A stretch of DNA of 64,000 nucleotides from NCBI RefSeq assembly GCF_000378225.1, contig NZ_KB905141.1, positions 233,143 to 297,142 on the forward strand, in the 5' to 3' direction. Both the position numbers and the translations under genes were made by a program. This document shows positions 36,639 to 47,012 of this stretch, piece after piece; position 1 is the stretch's first letter; each line of letters starts with the position of its first letter. Origin of the DNA: Methylophilus methylotrophus DSM 46235 = ATCC 53528 (GTDB lineage: Bacteria; Pseudomonadota; Gammaproteobacteria; Burkholderiales; Methylophilaceae). The notes below the pieces were generated by a model that saw nothing but the letters and a program-made list of their open reading frames with translations, was not told the origin of the DNA and did not search any database.

Positions 36639-39455
36639 ATGAAAATCAACTTACCAGTGACTCAAAAAGAGATTGAGCTTAAAGAGGGGGCCTCTATCGT
36701 ATCCAAAACCGATTTGAAAGGGGCAATTACCTATATCAATCGGGAGTTTCTTGAGATCAGCGGATTCAGCGAATCCGAATTGATTGGAAAAAATCATAAC
36801 ATTATTCGTCATCCGGATATGCCAGCCGCGGCATTTGAGGACTTGTGGCGTACGGTGAAGGCAGGAAAACCATGGAATGGCATGGTGAAAAACCGTTGTA
36901 AAAATGGTGATCACTACTGGGTTGAGGCCAACGTGGCTCCCATCCGTGAAGGCAGCACGGTGGTTGGGTATATGTCTGTACGTAATAAAGTTTCCCGAGT
37001 GCAGATTGAGCAGGCGGAAAAGCTCTATCAGCAAATGCGCGAGGGAAAAATGCCAAAACCTGCCTGGGGCGAAGCACTGATTGCAAAAGTTCAAGACTTG
37101 CCGATTCTCTATAAGCTTTCAGCCGCCATGTTGACACCGGTCGCTGTGATGTCTGGCTTTGATTTCTATCGTCATCATCCTGATGCTTGGTTAGGTATGG
37201 GGCTGGGGTTGACTGCAGCCATCGTGGCAGGAGGCTTATTCTCACTTAAGATGAAACAATCAGTGGCTGTGATGACTGATGCCATTCAAGGCCTGGCCGG
37301 TGGTGAACTCAACTGCAAAATAGACACCCGTGGCAATGATGAATTTGGCAGTTTGATGAAGGCACTCAAATCCATGCAAATCAAGATTGGATTTGATGTG
37401 AATGACTCTAGAAAAATGGCTGAAGAAGCAGGCCGATTACAAACGGCACTCGACCAGAGTGCTACGGCTTTTACCTACAGTGACAGTCGTCAACAATTGC
37501 AATACATGAATGACTCCGCGCGTAAACTGTGGGAAGAGATGGCCGCTGATATTGTCAGGGCTCACCCAGAGTTTAAAGTGGAGGATATGATTGGTCACAA
37601 CTTGGCGAATTATCTTCCTGAGGATATCCGGCCAACATTTTCAGAGGTCTCAAGAACACCCCGGGTGATAGAACTTTCTATTTACGGCAAAAAAATGCAG
37701 GTTGCCGTAATGTCTGCATTTAACACTCAGGGAGAGTATCTTGGCCGCATGACACAATGGGAGGATAAAACAGCGGAGTACATGGGACAGCAGGAAGTAT
37801 TCAGGCTGGTCAACTCTGCTGCGGCTGGTCATTTGAAAGAGCGCGTTGATATTAGCAAGCTACCAGAGGGATTTGTCAAAGAAATTGGCCAAGGCATTAA
37901 TCAGATATTGGATGCGTTGATTACCCCATTGAATGTGGCGGCCAAATACGTGGCTGACATTTCCCAAGGCCATATCCCGGCCAAGATTACCGATCACTAC
38001 AATGGTGACTTCAATACTATTAAAGACAACCTGAACCAGTGTATTGACGCCGTCAACGCCCTGGTGGCAGACGCCAACATGCTGTCACAAGCAGCCGTCG
38101 ATGGTCAGCTCTCAACCCGAGCCGATGCTGGCAAACACAATGGCGACTTCCGCAAGATTGTCGAAGGCGTCAACAACACCCTGGACTCTGTGATTGGCCC
38201 ATTGAATGTGGCTGCGAACTACGTAGACCGTATCTCCAAAGGCGATATCCCTGAGCGGATTACCGACCATTACAATGGTGATTTCAACGAACTGAAGAAC
38301 AACCTTAATACCTGTATTGATGCAGTTAACATGCTGGTCGCAGATGCTGACTTGCTGACTGAAGCCGCAAATGATGGCCGCATCACCGTCCGTGCGGATG
38401 TCGACAAACATAATGGCGAATTCCGCAAGATCATCGAAGGGGTGAACAACACCTTAGACATGATCGTAGAACCGATCATTGCCGTGACAGAAGCCGTGGA
38501 AACCATTACCACAGCCGCCAATGAAATCTCCAGCGGCAACTCAGACTTGTCTGCCCGTACTGAGCAACAGGCTTCCAGCCTGGAGCAAACGGCGGCCAGC
38601 ATGGAAGAGTTGGCCTCTACCGTGAAACAGAATGCTGAGAACGCCAAACAGGCAAACCAGCTGGCACTGACGGCTTCAGGCGTCGCCGTGAAAGGCGGTG
38701 AAGTGGTCAATGAAGTGGTTGCCACCATGAGTGCGATCAACGAAAGTGCCAAGAAGATCGAAGACATTATTTCTGTCATTGACGGTATCGCCTTCCAGAC
38801 CAACATCCTGGCCTTGAACGCAGCGGTAGAAGCGGCGCGAGCAGGTGAGCAGGGCCGTGGCTTTGCAGTGGTGGCAGGCGAAGTACGTAACCTGGCACAG
38901 CGTTCAGCCAGTGCTGCGAAAGAGATCAAAGAGCTGATTACTGACTCAGTGAATAAAACCACCGAGGGGACCAAGCTGGTTGAGAATGCGGGTAACACCA
39001 TGGAAGAGGTGGTTTCATCCGTCCAGCGTGTGGCTGACATTATCAGTGAGATCTCAGCAGCGTCTACCGAGCAGACCACTGGTATTGACCAGGTGAACCA
39101 GGCTGTAACCAGCATGGATGAAACCACACAACAGAATGCGGCGTTGGTGGAAGAAGCGGCAGCTGCGGCTGAATCCCTGGTTGATCAAGCCAATCAGCTG
39201 GCAGATGCCATCAGCCAGTTCAAACTTGAAGGGCGGATTAGCAGTGGGTCTAGCCATACAAGTCATGGAAGCTTCAAATCTGTTACTGCCAGTGCCAGCG
39301 TATCGTCAGCCCCAAGGACGGTTGCTGATAACCGCATCGGCGGCAGGTCAGTCTCGGCGCCAACAGGATATGTGGATAAACCAAATCCCTCGTCCGGCAG
39401 TCCCAAGATGACGGCCAAAACGGGTACCGATGACAGTGATTGGGAAGAATTCTAG
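36639..39455 (+). CDS. Aer-type PAS chemoreceptor with repeated HAMP-like units
   Basis: 938 residues from the ATG at 36639; an upstream frame to 36546 is probably untranslated. The N-terminal PAS (about 1-120) resembles Aer, with [16 protein letters not shown] and [19 protein letters not shown], so FAD binding and energy taxis are likely. Two hydrophobic segments lie at about 155-205. A HAMP-like unit and a second PAS-like segment follow. Residues about 425-610 hold two tandem repeats of roughly 91 residues (PLNVAAKYV / PLNVAANYV). The signalling domain follows and the tail ends in DWEEF, the CheR/CheB docking peptide. Confidence 0.92.
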   Translation: MKINLPVTQKEIELKEGASIVSKTDLKGAITYINREFLEISGFSESELIGKNHNIIRHPDMPAAAFEDLWRTVKAGKPWNGMVKNRCKNGDHYWVEANVAPIREGSTVVGYMSVRNKVSRVQIEQAEKLYQQMREGKMPKPAWGEALIAKVQDLPILYKLSAAMLTPVAVMSGFDFYRHHPDAWLGMGLGLTAAIVAGGLFSLKMKQSVAVMTDAIQGLAGGELNCKIDTRGNDEFGSLMKALKSMQIKIGFDVNDSRKMAEEAGRLQTALDQSATAFTYSDSRQQLQYMNDSARKLWEEMAADIVRAHPEFKVEDMIGHNLANYLPEDIRPTFSEVSRTPRVIELSIYGKKMQVAVMSAFNTQGEYLGRMTQWEDKTAEYMGQQEVFRLVNSAAAGHLKERVDISKLPEGFVKEIGQGINQILDALITPLNVAAKYVADISQGHIPAKITDHYNGDFNTIKDNLNQCIDAVNALVADANMLSQAAVDGQLSTRADAGKHNGDFRKIVEGVNNTLDSVIGPLNVAANYVDRISKGDIPERITDHYNGDFNELKNNLNTCIDAVNMLVADADLLTEAANDGRITVRADVDKHNGEFRKIIEGVNNTLDMIVEPIIAVTEAVETITTAANEISSGNSDLSARTEQQASSLEQTAASMEELASTVKQNAENAKQANQLALTASGVAVKGGEVVNEVVATMSAINESAKKIEDIISVIDGIAFQTNILALNAAVEAARAGEQGRGFAVVAGEVRNLAQRSASAAKEIKELITDSVNKTTEGTKLVENAGNTMEEVVSSVQRVADIISEISAASTEQTTGIDQVNQAVTSMDETTQQNAALVEEAAAAAESLVDQANQLADAISQFKLEGRISSGSSHTSHGSFKSVTASASVSSAPRTVADNRIGGRSVSAPTGYVDKPNPSSGSPKMTAKTGTDDSDWEEF
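37926..38470 (+). repeat. Tandem 273-base repeat encoding HAMP-like units
   Basis: Two consecutive units of about 91 codons share CCATTGAATGTGGC near their starts and [21 protein letters not shown] and [18 protein letters not shown] in the protein. The nucleotide similarity is high, which indicates a fairly recent duplication. The third receptor has related units that are less similar. Confidence 0.75.
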
Positions 39456-39472
39456 AGGGCTATCTGCAACAA

Positions 39473-39506
39473 AACAAAACCGACTGCCAAGGCAGTCGGT
39501 TTTGTT
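39473..39506 (+). terminator. Strong terminator after the Aer-type receptor gene
   Basis: AACAAAACCGACTGCC pairs with GGCAGTCGGTTTTGTT, followed by further T. This isolates the gene from the third receptor. The remaining intergenic stretch to 39770 holds only the sigma-28-type site at 39692-39718. Confidence 0.92.
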
Positions 39507-39691
39507 TTTTACCAACCTTAATGAGTTATTTTCTGGTTTGACTTGATTCGGGCAGGATTGGATTTCTGGGGTTACTTTTTCACTTAGTTTTAAGCCTGCA
39601 TTTCGCCAATTCTGATTTCTTTAGGCTTGCAATTAAAGCAACAGAGCGTATATTTCCCTTTTTACATGCGATTCAAATCCACCTTGAATGT

Positions 39692-39718
39692 TGAATAATC
39701 GCTGACATAAGCCGATAA
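39692..39718 (+). promoter_or_regulatory. Sigma-28-type promoter for the third receptor operon
   Basis: An exact GCCGATAA -10 element at 39711-39718 is preceded, 15 bases earlier, by TGAA where TAAA is expected. The start codon of the receptor gene is at 39771. The -35 element is weak, but location and -10 element favour FliA control of the receptor-fae-cheRDB unit. Confidence 0.6.
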
Positions 39719-39770
39719 ATAAAAACGAGTTGGCGATTAATGGATTTGGAATCAAAAAGGAGTAGCACAC

Positions 39771-41876
39771 ATGTCCGGAGAGAACTGGAGTGCCTTGGTG
39801 GGGAAATTCTCCCATGTAAAACTATCATCTCAGCTGGGGATCCTGCTTGCCAGCGTTGGTATCTGCATGGTCTCGCCTTTGCTTATCAATAATCACTGGA
39901 TTGCATATGGCATTTTTGCGCCTATCGCTGTGATCACCAGTTTGCTGTTCGTCTCGTCAGTCCAACGTACTACAAGCCAAGCATGTGCAATAGCACAATC
40001 CATTGCGGATGGCGATTTTAGCCATACATCAGCGCTGGAACAAGATGGCCTGATTGGTGCATTGAACCTGTCAAAAGAGACGCTTGCTGCTTTAAAGCAG
40101 CAAATGGAGAGCGTTGAATCTGAGCATGGAAAAGGCAATATCCATGCAATCATCAATGTAGATGCATTTACTGGCGAATACCGCAACATGGCACAAGCCA
40201 TGAATCGCTTGCTGAGCATGCATATCGAGACACTGCATAAAACCAGTGTGGCCATACAGGCATTGGGCCAAGGTAATTTCAATGCGCAACTCGAAGCATT
40301 GCCTGGTGATCTTGCAGTACTTAACCAAGGGTTTGATGGATTAAAAAACAACGTCCAGATGCTGATTCAGGAAATGTCAGCCATGTCTGCCGATCATGCC
40401 AATGGCGAAACAGAAACACGCATGGATCCCCAGCATTTTGATGGTGACTTTAGAACGATCGCCAATGGTGTTAATACGATGGTCAATGCCTATGTGGCAG
40501 AAATTGAGAAATTCATTGCCGTGATGGACAGCATTGGCCGCGGTGACTTAACTGCTCAACTGGAAGCGATGCCAGGTAAAAAAGTAGCCATGAACAAGAG
40601 TGTGGACCGTATCCGCGGCAACCTGAAGGGCATCGTGGACTCCGTTAACTGGGTGAATGCCGAACATGAAAAAGGCAATATCGACATGACTTTGCGTGCC
40701 GATATGTTTAAAGGCCAGTTTTCTCTGCTGGCAACCAGCATCAACAATATTGTGACTGGCCACATTGAATTGAACCAGAAAGCCATGGCCTGCGTACAAG
40801 CGTTTGGCGATGGTAACTTTGATGCACCACTGGAACAGTTCCCTGGCCAGAAAGCAGAAATCAATAAAACGATTGAGAAGGTTCGCAGCAACCTGAAAGC
40901 ATTGAATGCCGATGCGCAGATGCTTGCGGAGGCTGCTCGTGAAGGCCGCGTGACTGTGAGGGCTAATGCTGAAAAACATCCTGGCGACTACCGCAAGATT
41001 GTTGAGGGCATGAATAACACCCTAGACATGATTATTGAACCAGTGCTGACAGTGAAAGCGGCTGCTGAGTCGATCAACATTGCTGCCAAGGAGATTGCTC
41101 AAGGCAATGCGGATCTCAGTCGTCGTACCGAAGACCAGGCTGCTAACCTTGAAAAAACCGCTTCTAGTATGGATGAACTGGCATCAACTGTGAAACAGAA
41201 TGCAGAAAATGCCAAGCAAGCCAATCATTTGGCATCACAAGCGTCAGTGGTGGCTGTAAAAGGTGGTGAGGTGGTGAATGCAGTCGTGAGCACCATGAGC
41301 GATATCAATGAAAGTGCTCGCAAAATTGAAGACATTATTTCTGTCATCGACGGTATTGCTTTCCAGACCAATATCCTGGCCTTGAACGCTGCAGTAGAAG
41401 CGGCACGTGCAGGCGAGCAAGGCCGTGGCTTTGCGGTAGTGGCTGCCGAAGTTGGCAATCTTGCACAACGTTCTTCAGTGGCCGCGCGTGAAATTAAAGA
41501 ATTGATTACTGACTCCGTCAATAAAACGGCAGAGGGTAGCCGCCAGGTAGAAGAGGCTGGCCAAACCATGCATGAGATTGTGGACTCCGTAAAACGAGTC
41601 AGTGTCATTATCGGCGAAATTGCTTCGGCTTCAAATGAGCAAAGTGCCGGGATTGCTCTGGTAAATGATGCCGTTATCCGCATGGATGATGTCACACAAC
41701 AGAATACGGCTCTGGTAGAAGAAGCAGCTGCGGCTGCCGAATCTCTCATGGATCATGCCAACGAGCTGGCAACCGCCGTCGGTGTATTTATCGTGGATGG
41801 ACATGCGGCATCGTCCGGCCACAAAGCAGTAAATGCGGGCTTAGGCGAAAATTATCGCTTTGTCAGCAACGGTTAG
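39771..41876 (+). CDS. Chemoreceptor with no periplasmic domain and several HAMP-like units
   Basis: 701 residues. Two closely spaced membrane helices (about 22-42 and 45-65) leave almost no periplasmic loop, so the sensing part is probably cytosolic. Residues about 65-425 are a chain of HAMP-like units with repeated [34 protein letters not shown] and [17 protein letters not shown]. The signalling domain carries [20 protein letters not shown]. Unlike the other two receptors, it ends in RFVSNG and has no xWxxF pentapeptide. A Fae homologue follows after 54 bases, so a cytosolic C1-related signal is one possibility. Confidence 0.92.
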   Translation: MSGENWSALVGKFSHVKLSSQLGILLASVGICMVSPLLINNHWIAYGIFAPIAVITSLLFVSSVQRTTSQACAIAQSIADGDFSHTSALEQDGLIGALNLSKETLAALKQQMESVESEHGKGNIHAIINVDAFTGEYRNMAQAMNRLLSMHIETLHKTSVAIQALGQGNFNAQLEALPGDLAVLNQGFDGLKNNVQMLIQEMSAMSADHANGETETRMDPQHFDGDFRTIANGVNTMVNAYVAEIEKFIAVMDSIGRGDLTAQLEAMPGKKVAMNKSVDRIRGNLKGIVDSVNWVNAEHEKGNIDMTLRADMFKGQFSLLATSINNIVTGHIELNQKAMACVQAFGDGNFDAPLEQFPGQKAEINKTIEKVRSNLKALNADAQMLAEAAREGRVTVRANAEKHPGDYRKIVEGMNNTLDMIIEPVLTVKAAAESINIAAKEIAQGNADLSRRTEDQAANLEKTASSMDELASTVKQNAENAKQANHLASQASVVAVKGGEVVNAVVSTMSDINESARKIEDIISVIDGIAFQTNILALNAAVEAARAGEQGRGFAVVAAEVGNLAQRSSVAAREIKELITDSVNKTAEGSRQVEEAGQTMHEIVDSVKRVSVIIGEIASASNEQSAGIALVNDAVIRMDDVTQQNTALVEEAAAAAESLMDHANELATAVGVFIVDGHAASSGHKAVNAGLGENYRFVSNG

Positions 41877-41930
41877 GGCAAGTGAACTCTCGCCCTTTAA
41901 TAACGTAGTACTTTTTATCAGGAGTTAAAA

Positions 41931-42638
41931 ATGGCAGTGATTGATCGAGTATTGATTGGTGAAGGTTTGGTCATCGAAGAACGTCCAGAAGGTGGCCTGG
42001 ATTTGAAAAATGTGGCTCACATTGACTTAATTATGGGCCCACGCGGTAGCGCTGCAGAAGACGCATTTTGTCGTACGCTCACCGACCAAAAACAAGGGGT
42101 AAACGGTTTATTGGCGATTGCAGCGCCAAACATGATGGTAAAACCAAATACTGTGATGTTTAACAAAGTGACGATCAAAGATGGTCGCCAGGCAACACAA
42201 ATGTTTGGTCCGGCACAACGTGGCGTAGCCATGGCTGTGATGGATTGCGTCGCTGATGGCACCATCCCATTGGAAGAAGCAGATGACGTATTTATCTGTG
42301 TGGGCGTATTTATCGACAGCAAGGCTGATATGGATGACCGTATTCAGGACTGGAACTACCGTGCAACCAAAATAGCGATTAAAGCCGCAGTTGCCCGTGA
42401 GCCTAAAGCTGCTGATGTTGTGAAACAGTACAAAGAAGCATTGCACCCATTTGCAGCACAAACACCAGAAGCACAAAACCGCCGTGCGGATGACCAGGCA
42501 GCTGCTCTGGCGATTTCGCAAATGAAAGAGCGTAGCCATTATGTACGCAAGAGTGCAGAAGCCAAGGCCAGAGAAGAAAAACAGCTTGAATTGGCAGTCG
42601 CACAAATGAAAGAACGTGTCGATACCACTAAAGCTTAA
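41931..42638 (+). CDS. Formaldehyde-activating enzyme (Fae) homologue in the chemotaxis operon
   Basis: 235 residues. Residues 5-158 match Fae: [21 protein letters not shown] with the candidate catalytic His30, [33 protein letters not shown] and [15 protein letters not shown]. Fae condenses formaldehyde with tetrahydromethanopterin, and stand-alone enzymes are about 170 residues. Here a charged helical tail of about 75 residues follows, with two copies of a QMKER segment (near 197 and 225). It lies between a receptor gene and cheR. I infer a sensor or adaptor linking formaldehyde or pterin status to taxis; enzymatic activity is possible but not shown. Confidence 0.85.
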   Translation: MAVIDRVLIGEGLVIEERPEGGLDLKNVAHIDLIMGPRGSAAEDAFCRTLTDQKQGVNGLLAIAAPNMMVKPNTVMFNKVTIKDGRQATQMFGPAQRGVAMAVMDCVADGTIPLEEADDVFICVGVFIDSKADMDDRIQDWNYRATKIAIKAAVAREPKAADVVKQYKEALHPFAAQTPEAQNRRADDQAAALAISQMKERSHYVRKSAEAKAREEKQLELAVAQMKERVDTTKA

Positions 42639-42676
42639 TTTCAAGCAACGTCAACGGATTTGCATAGGATAACGAA

Positions 42677-43576
42677 GTGAGTGCATTGAAAAAACAAGAA
42701 CAGGAAGAGCGCGAGTTTTTGTTTACGCGCGATGATTTTGTCAGGATTAAAAGTCTGATTTATCGCCATGCAGGCATTTCTTTGTCCGATGCAAAGACCG
42801 ATATGGTTTATAGCCGTATCGGCAGAAGATTACGTGCACTGGATATGCAAAGCTTTAAGCATTATCTGGATGCACTCGAACAGCATAATGATGCAGATGA
42901 ATGGCAGGCCTTTACCAATGCCCTGACCACTAACCTGACGTCGTTTTTCAGGGAAGAACATCATTTCCCGATTCTGGCAGACCATCTGGCCAAACTCGCA
43001 ACTGGCAGGCATGCCAAACCAATACGCATCTGGTGCTCTGCAGCATCGACTGGGGAAGAGCCATATTCGATTGCGATGACGGCATGCGAAGCATTTAACT
43101 CGCTTAAGCCACCAGTTGAAATTATTGCAACCGACATTGACACCAATGTGTTGGCAACGGCTGCAGCTGGTGTTTACCCAGTGGATCGCATCAAAAAAAT
43201 GGAAGACTCCAGGGTACGCAAATTTTTTGAGAAGGGCACCGGCAAACACGACGGTCTGGTGCGCGTAAAAAAAGCGGTACGCGAGTTGATCCATTTCCAT
43301 CAGCTCAATTTGCTGGATGCGCAATGGCCATTTCATGACGGCTTTGATGTGATTTTCTGCCGCAATGTCATGATTTACTTTGACAAGCCAACGCAAGGCA
43401 AAATCATTGATAAATTTGTCACCTTAATGCATGAAGACAGCTTGTTGTTGGCAGGGCACTCAGAAAACTTTTTGTATGTGTCTGATCACCTGCAGCTGTT
43501 GGGGAAAACCGTCTATAAATTAAAAACCAGTGGCGCGGCACGTTCCAGCCTGTTTACGAATAGGAAATCGTCATGA
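42677..43576 (+). CDS. cheR: Chemotaxis protein methyltransferase CheR
   Basis: 299 residues with a GTG start. The N-terminal helical domain (FTRDDFVRIKSLIYRHAGISLSDAKTDMVYSRIGRRLRAL) is typical of CheR. The SAM domain shows IRIWCSAASTGEEPYSIAM and FDVIFCRNVMIYFDKPTQGKI. It methylates receptor glutamates using SAM. The start of cheD overlaps the stop by four bases (ATGA). Confidence 0.97.
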   Translation: MSALKKQEQEEREFLFTRDDFVRIKSLIYRHAGISLSDAKTDMVYSRIGRRLRALDMQSFKHYLDALEQHNDADEWQAFTNALTTNLTSFFREEHHFPILADHLAKLATGRHAKPIRIWCSAASTGEEPYSIAMTACEAFNSLKPPVEIIATDIDTNVLATAAAGVYPVDRIKKMEDSRVRKFFEKGTGKHDGLVRVKKAVRELIHFHQLNLLDAQWPFHDGFDVIFCRNVMIYFDKPTQGKIIDKFVTLMHEDSLLLAGHSENFLYVSDHLQLLGKTVYKLKTSGAARSSLFTNRKSS

Positions 43577-44181
43577 GTGTCATGCAAGAAGAAATTTCGA
43601 ACACCCTGTATTTTGACAGAACATTTAATTGTAACGCTGCCAAAATCTCGCCAGGGGAGTATTACTATACAGATAAAGACATGCTGATCGTCACCGTGCT
43701 TGGTTCGTGTGTGTCAGCCTGTATCCGCGACAGCCGTACCGGCATTGGTGGCATGAATCACTTCATGCTGCCGGAAGGAGGCAGTGCCGATAAAGACAGC
43801 CCGGTTTCCGAATCAATGCGCTATGGGACCTATGCCATGGAAGTATTGATAAACCAATTGTTACGTAATGGTGCCAAACGTGAAAACCTGGAAGCCAAGA
43901 TTTTTGGTGGCGGCAACGTCTTGCGCAGCTTTACGACCAATAACGTTGGCGACCGCAATGCTGCTTTCGTCAAAAAATACCTCAAAGAAGAGGGCATCAA
44001 AGTGACTGGCGAGGACTTGCTGGATATCTATCCACGCAAAGTCTACTTCTTTCCCAAAACCGGTAAGGTGCTGGTCAAAAAACTGAAACAACTGAACAAC
44101 TACACATTGGTCAAACGCGAGCAAGCTTACTCCAGCAAGCTGCAGACAAACGATGTGGGTGGGGATATCGATTTGTTCTAA
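43573..44181 (+). CDS. cheD: Chemoreceptor glutamine deamidase CheD
   Basis: 202 residues. The catalytic Cys/His/Thr signature is seen in [47 protein letters not shown] follows. CheD deamidates receptor glutamines and in some bacteria interacts with CheC-type phosphatases. The C-terminus ends in VGGDIDLF, identical over the last six residues to the short CheZ-like protein at 29720-30262. It is co-translated with cheR. Confidence 0.96.
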   Translation: MSVMQEEISNTLYFDRTFNCNAAKISPGEYYYTDKDMLIVTVLGSCVSACIRDSRTGIGGMNHFMLPEGGSADKDSPVSESMRYGTYAMEVLINQLLRNGAKRENLEAKIFGGGNVLRSFTTNNVGDRNAAFVKKYLKEEGIKVTGEDLLDIYPRKVYFFPKTGKVLVKKLKQLNNYTLVKREQAYSSKLQTNDVGGDIDLF

Positions 44182-44204
44182 TAATAATTAAAAGAGGAAT
44201 TGCC

Positions 44205-45275
44205 ATGAAAACTAAAGTGCTTGTGATTGATGACTCTGCACTGATACGCAGCTTGCTGAGTGAAATTATCAATGACACCAAGGATCTGGAAGTGGTAGGA
44301 ACCGCCCCGGATCCACTGGTGGCTCGTGAAATGATCAAGCAACTAAACCCGGATGTGCTCACGCTGGACGTGGAAATGCCGCGTATGGATGGCCTGGACT
44401 TCCTGGAAAAACTCATGCGTCTACGGCCTATGCCAGTGCTCATGGTGTCTACCCTGACCGAAAAAGGTTCAGAAATCACGCTACGCGCGTTGGAACTGGG
44501 GGCCACAGATTTTGTGACCAAACCCAAAATGGGGATTTCACAAGGCATGCAGCAGTACGCAGACGAAATTACCGACAAGATCCGTACCGCCTCACGTGCT
44601 AAAGTCAGTACCTTGCAGAGTATTGCCAAGGCGTCCAACAGCCAGGTACAGCAAAGCGCCATCCGCAACCCGCTCATCAGTAGTGAAAAACTGCTAATCA
44701 TCGGTGCGTCTACCGGCGGCACCGAGGCGATTAAATCAGTCTTGATGCAAATGCCTTCAGATTGTCCGGGCATTCTGATTACCCAGCATATGCCGGCAGG
44801 TTTTACCAAATCCTTTGCCGAGCGCCTCAACAGTCTTTGCAAGATTTCTGTGAAGGAAGCCGTCGATGGCGAGCGTGTGCTTCCAGGCCATGCTTATATT
44901 GCTCCTGGCGATCAGCACTTGTTGCTGGCAAGAAGCGGGGCAAACTATATCACCAAGTTATCGGATGCTGAACCGGTGAATAGACACAAGCCTTCAGTCG
45001 ATGTATTGTTTGATTCTGCAGCGACCAATGCAGGTAAAAATGCGATTGGGATTATCCTTACTGGCATGGGCAAAGATGGTGCTGCCGGCATGTTGCGTAT
45101 GAAAAATGCTGGTGCGTACAATTTTGCACAGAACGAAGAAAGTTGTGTCGTCTATGGCATGCCACGTGAAGCAGTCGCACATGGTGGCGTCCATGAAGTC
45201 GGCCATCTGAAAGACCTACCGCGAATGGTGCTGCATTATTTAGCTACTAATAGTGAACGTGCCCTGCGTGTATAG
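44205..45275 (+). CDS. cheB: Chemotaxis methylesterase/glutaminase CheB
   Basis: 356 residues. An N-terminal receiver domain with phospho-acceptor Asp55 ([12 protein letters not shown]) is joined through a linker to the methylesterase domain, which has the catalytic Ser in [13 protein letters not shown], the His in [18 protein letters not shown] and the Asp in [13 protein letters not shown]. It removes receptor methyl groups when phosphorylated by CheA. It is the last gene of the cheRDB set. Confidence 0.97.
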   Translation: MKTKVLVIDDSALIRSLLSEIINDTKDLEVVGTAPDPLVAREMIKQLNPDVLTLDVEMPRMDGLDFLEKLMRLRPMPVLMVSTLTEKGSEITLRALELGATDFVTKPKMGISQGMQQYADEITDKIRTASRAKVSTLQSIAKASNSQVQQSAIRNPLISSEKLLIIGASTGGTEAIKSVLMQMPSDCPGILITQHMPAGFTKSFAERLNSLCKISVKEAVDGERVLPGHAYIAPGDQHLLLARSGANYITKLSDAEPVNRHKPSVDVLFDSAATNAGKNAIGIILTGMGKDGAAGMLRMKNAGAYNFAQNEESCVVYGMPREAVAHGGVHEVGHLKDLPRMVLHYLATNSERALRV

Positions 45276-45386
45276 CGTAGCGGCGAATAAACCGACAATT
45301 CCCAGTTTTATCGGCAATAACACTGCACATAAAACAGTAGATAATCAACGCTACGGGATAGGTAACTAATGATAGTGGAGTAACAA

Positions 45387-45785
45387 ATGGGCAACCCTAA
45401 TACTAAATTTCTGGTAGTGGACGACTTTTCCACCATGCGTAGAATCGTACGTAACCTGCTCAAGGAGTTGGGTTATAACAATGTGGAAGAAGCCGAAGAT
45501 GGTGCAGACGCATTGAACAAACTGCGCAATGGTGACTTTGAGTTTGTTGTTTCAGACTGGAACATGCCTAACATGGACGGTTTAACCATGTTGCAAAACA
45601 TCCGGGCCGATAACAAGCTTTCTAAACTACCAGTACTCATGGTGACTGCTGAAGCCAAAAAAGAGAATATCATCGCTGCAGCACAGGCTAAAGCTAGTGG
45701 CTATGTGGTGAAGCCTTTTACAGCGGCCACCCTAGAAGAAAAACTCTCCAAAATCTTTGAGAAAATGGAAAAAGGCGAGGTGTAA
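45387..45785 (+). CDS. cheY: Chemotaxis response regulator CheY
   Basis: 132 residues. Single receiver with Asp12-Asp13, phospho-acceptor Asp57 in [15 protein letters not shown], Thr in [17 protein letters not shown] and Lys in YVVKPFTA, very close to enterobacterial CheY that binds FliM. cheZ follows after two bases, which suggests that this CheY is the motor-binding form and a CheZ substrate. A GGAG site precedes the start. Confidence 0.96.
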   Translation: MGNPNTKFLVVDDFSTMRRIVRNLLKELGYNNVEEAEDGADALNKLRNGDFEFVVSDWNMPNMDGLTMLQNIRADNKLSKLPVLMVTAEAKKENIIAAAQAKASGYVVKPFTAATLEEKLSKIFEKMEKGEV

Positions 45786-45787
45786 CC

Positions 45788-46468
45788 ATGACCGAAGCTG
45801 TCAATCCGAAGCAGGAAAACCTCGTCGTAGATATTGCTTCTACCATGATGCACGGCCTGAATGAAACCCAGCAAGAAGACATGATCAGCCGGATTGGTCA
45901 TATGACCCGCGCGCTGCATGACAACCTGAGCGCTCTTGGCTATGACAAGGTACTTGAGCAGGTTGCACAGGAGATCCCTGATGCACGTGACCGGTTAAGT
46001 TATGTGGCAAGAATGACCGAGCAGGCAGCCGAACGCGTGTTGAATGCAACGGATATGGCAACACCTCTACAATCAGAATTGTCTGACCGTGCCGCATCAC
46101 TTAAAAAGCGCTGGGAAGAGGTGATGCAACGTGCGGCACTCAAGTCGGAATATGACGCTGTTGTAAAAGAGACATTAGTATATTTATCGTTAGCCAATGA
46201 CCATACCGCGACAACCAAGTCGTTGTTGATGGATATCATGATGGCGCAGGACTTTCAGGACCTGACTGGTCAGGTGATCAAAAAAGTGACGACCCTGGCA
46301 CAAGACCTCGAAAGACAGTTGGTTCAGGTGTTAGTAGACTTTGCACCTGCCGTGAAAAAAGATGAAGACTCTTTGCTCAATGGTCCACAAATTGATCCAC
46401 ATAATACTGTCGATGTGGTCGCTAACCAAGAGCAGGTAGATGATTTACTGGATAGCTTGGGCTTCTAG
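45788..46468 (+). CDS. cheZ: CheY phosphatase CheZ
   Basis: 226 residues. The long helical protein has the catalytic motif MMAQDFQDLTGQVIKKV with Asp158 and Gln162, and it ends in VDDLLDSLGF, the C-terminal CheY-docking tail conserved in CheZ. It accelerates CheY-P hydrolysis at the receptor array. It is translated directly after cheY and is the last gene of the operon, followed by a terminator. Confidence 0.97.
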   Translation: MTEAVNPKQENLVVDIASTMMHGLNETQQEDMISRIGHMTRALHDNLSALGYDKVLEQVAQEIPDARDRLSYVARMTEQAAERVLNATDMATPLQSELSDRAASLKKRWEEVMQRAALKSEYDAVVKETLVYLSLANDHTATTKSLLMDIMMAQDFQDLTGQVIKKVTTLAQDLERQLVQVLVDFAPAVKKDEDSLLNGPQIDPHNTVDVVANQEQVDDLLDSLGF

Positions 46469-46500
46469 CTTCTAAGCTGAGTCATCGCCATGATTGTATA

Positions 46501-46527
46501 AAAAAAGCATCTTCGGATGCTTTTTTA
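46501..46527. terminator. Bidirectional terminator between cheZ and DUF779
   Basis: Six A, GCATC, loop TTCG, GATGC, then six or more T. The A and T tracts flank a UUCG-type tetraloop stem, so it can stop transcription from both sides. It ends at the stop of the convergent DUF779 gene. Confidence 0.9.
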
Positions 46528-46528
46528 T

Positions 46529-46909
46529 TTATTGAAAGCCAATACGCTGCTCTGGCTGGAGATTCGCTAGCTCCTCATCCGAATACAGTCGTCCACGCGT
46601 TATAAATGCCATACCACTGCCACAATCCAGCGAAAAAGAGCCACTTGAACCGGGCATGGCATCCAGTATGGTATGCGTGCTGTGCATAAAGCTGAAGTGA
46701 CTATCACTCATGTAAAAAATCGCTCCACCGGGCAATTCGCCCAATTTGACATCAGCCGGACTGGCTTTGAACTCAGCAGCCGGCAAGCACATCGGGCCAC
46801 TGCCTTCACAACAACCGCCAGACTGAAAAAAAACGATAGGACCATGTTGTGCGGTCAATTGTTCGATGAGCGCGATTGCGGCCGGTGTTGCTGAAACGCG
46901 ATCTGTCAT
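46529..46909 (-). CDS. DUF779 family protein
   Basis: 126 residues from the ATG at 46909, which has GGGGGA six bases upstream. The segment IVFFQSGGCCEGSGPMCLPAAEF with a Cys pair, and DAMPGSSGSFSLDCGSGMAFITRG, identify DUF779. This family is nearly always next to an acetaldehyde/aldehyde dehydrogenase, as here. The role is unproven; metal or redox sensing through the cysteines is plausible. A terminator lies between it and the dehydrogenase, so it may be less strongly expressed or depend on readthrough. Confidence 0.85.
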   Translation of the reverse strand: MTDRVSATPAAIALIEQLTAQHGPIVFFQSGGCCEGSGPMCLPAAEFKASPADVKLGELPGGAIFYMSDSHFSFMHSTHTILDAMPGSSGSFSLDCGSGMAFITRGRLYSDEELANLQPEQRIGFQ

Positions 46910-46950
46910 GTTGCATTCCCCCGTTGTAGTAAGCATTATTATAGATAAAA

Positions 46951-46976
46951 AAAGGAGCGAAAAATTCGCTCCTTTT
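46951..46976. terminator. Terminator between aldehyde dehydrogenase and DUF779
   Basis: GGAGCGAA, loop AAA, TTCGCTCC with an A tract on the left and TTTT on the right. On the minus strand the stem is followed by seven T, so it can end the aldehyde dehydrogenase transcript. Confidence 0.85.
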
Positions 46977-47012
46977 AATAGCCGTTTGTTATTCCAAACA
47001 CTTAACCTGAAA

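Noticed and set aside
45308..45318. TTATCGGC, an inverse sigma-28 -10 element between cheB and cheY
   Set aside because: It would direct transcription against the operon, and no matching -35 element was found.
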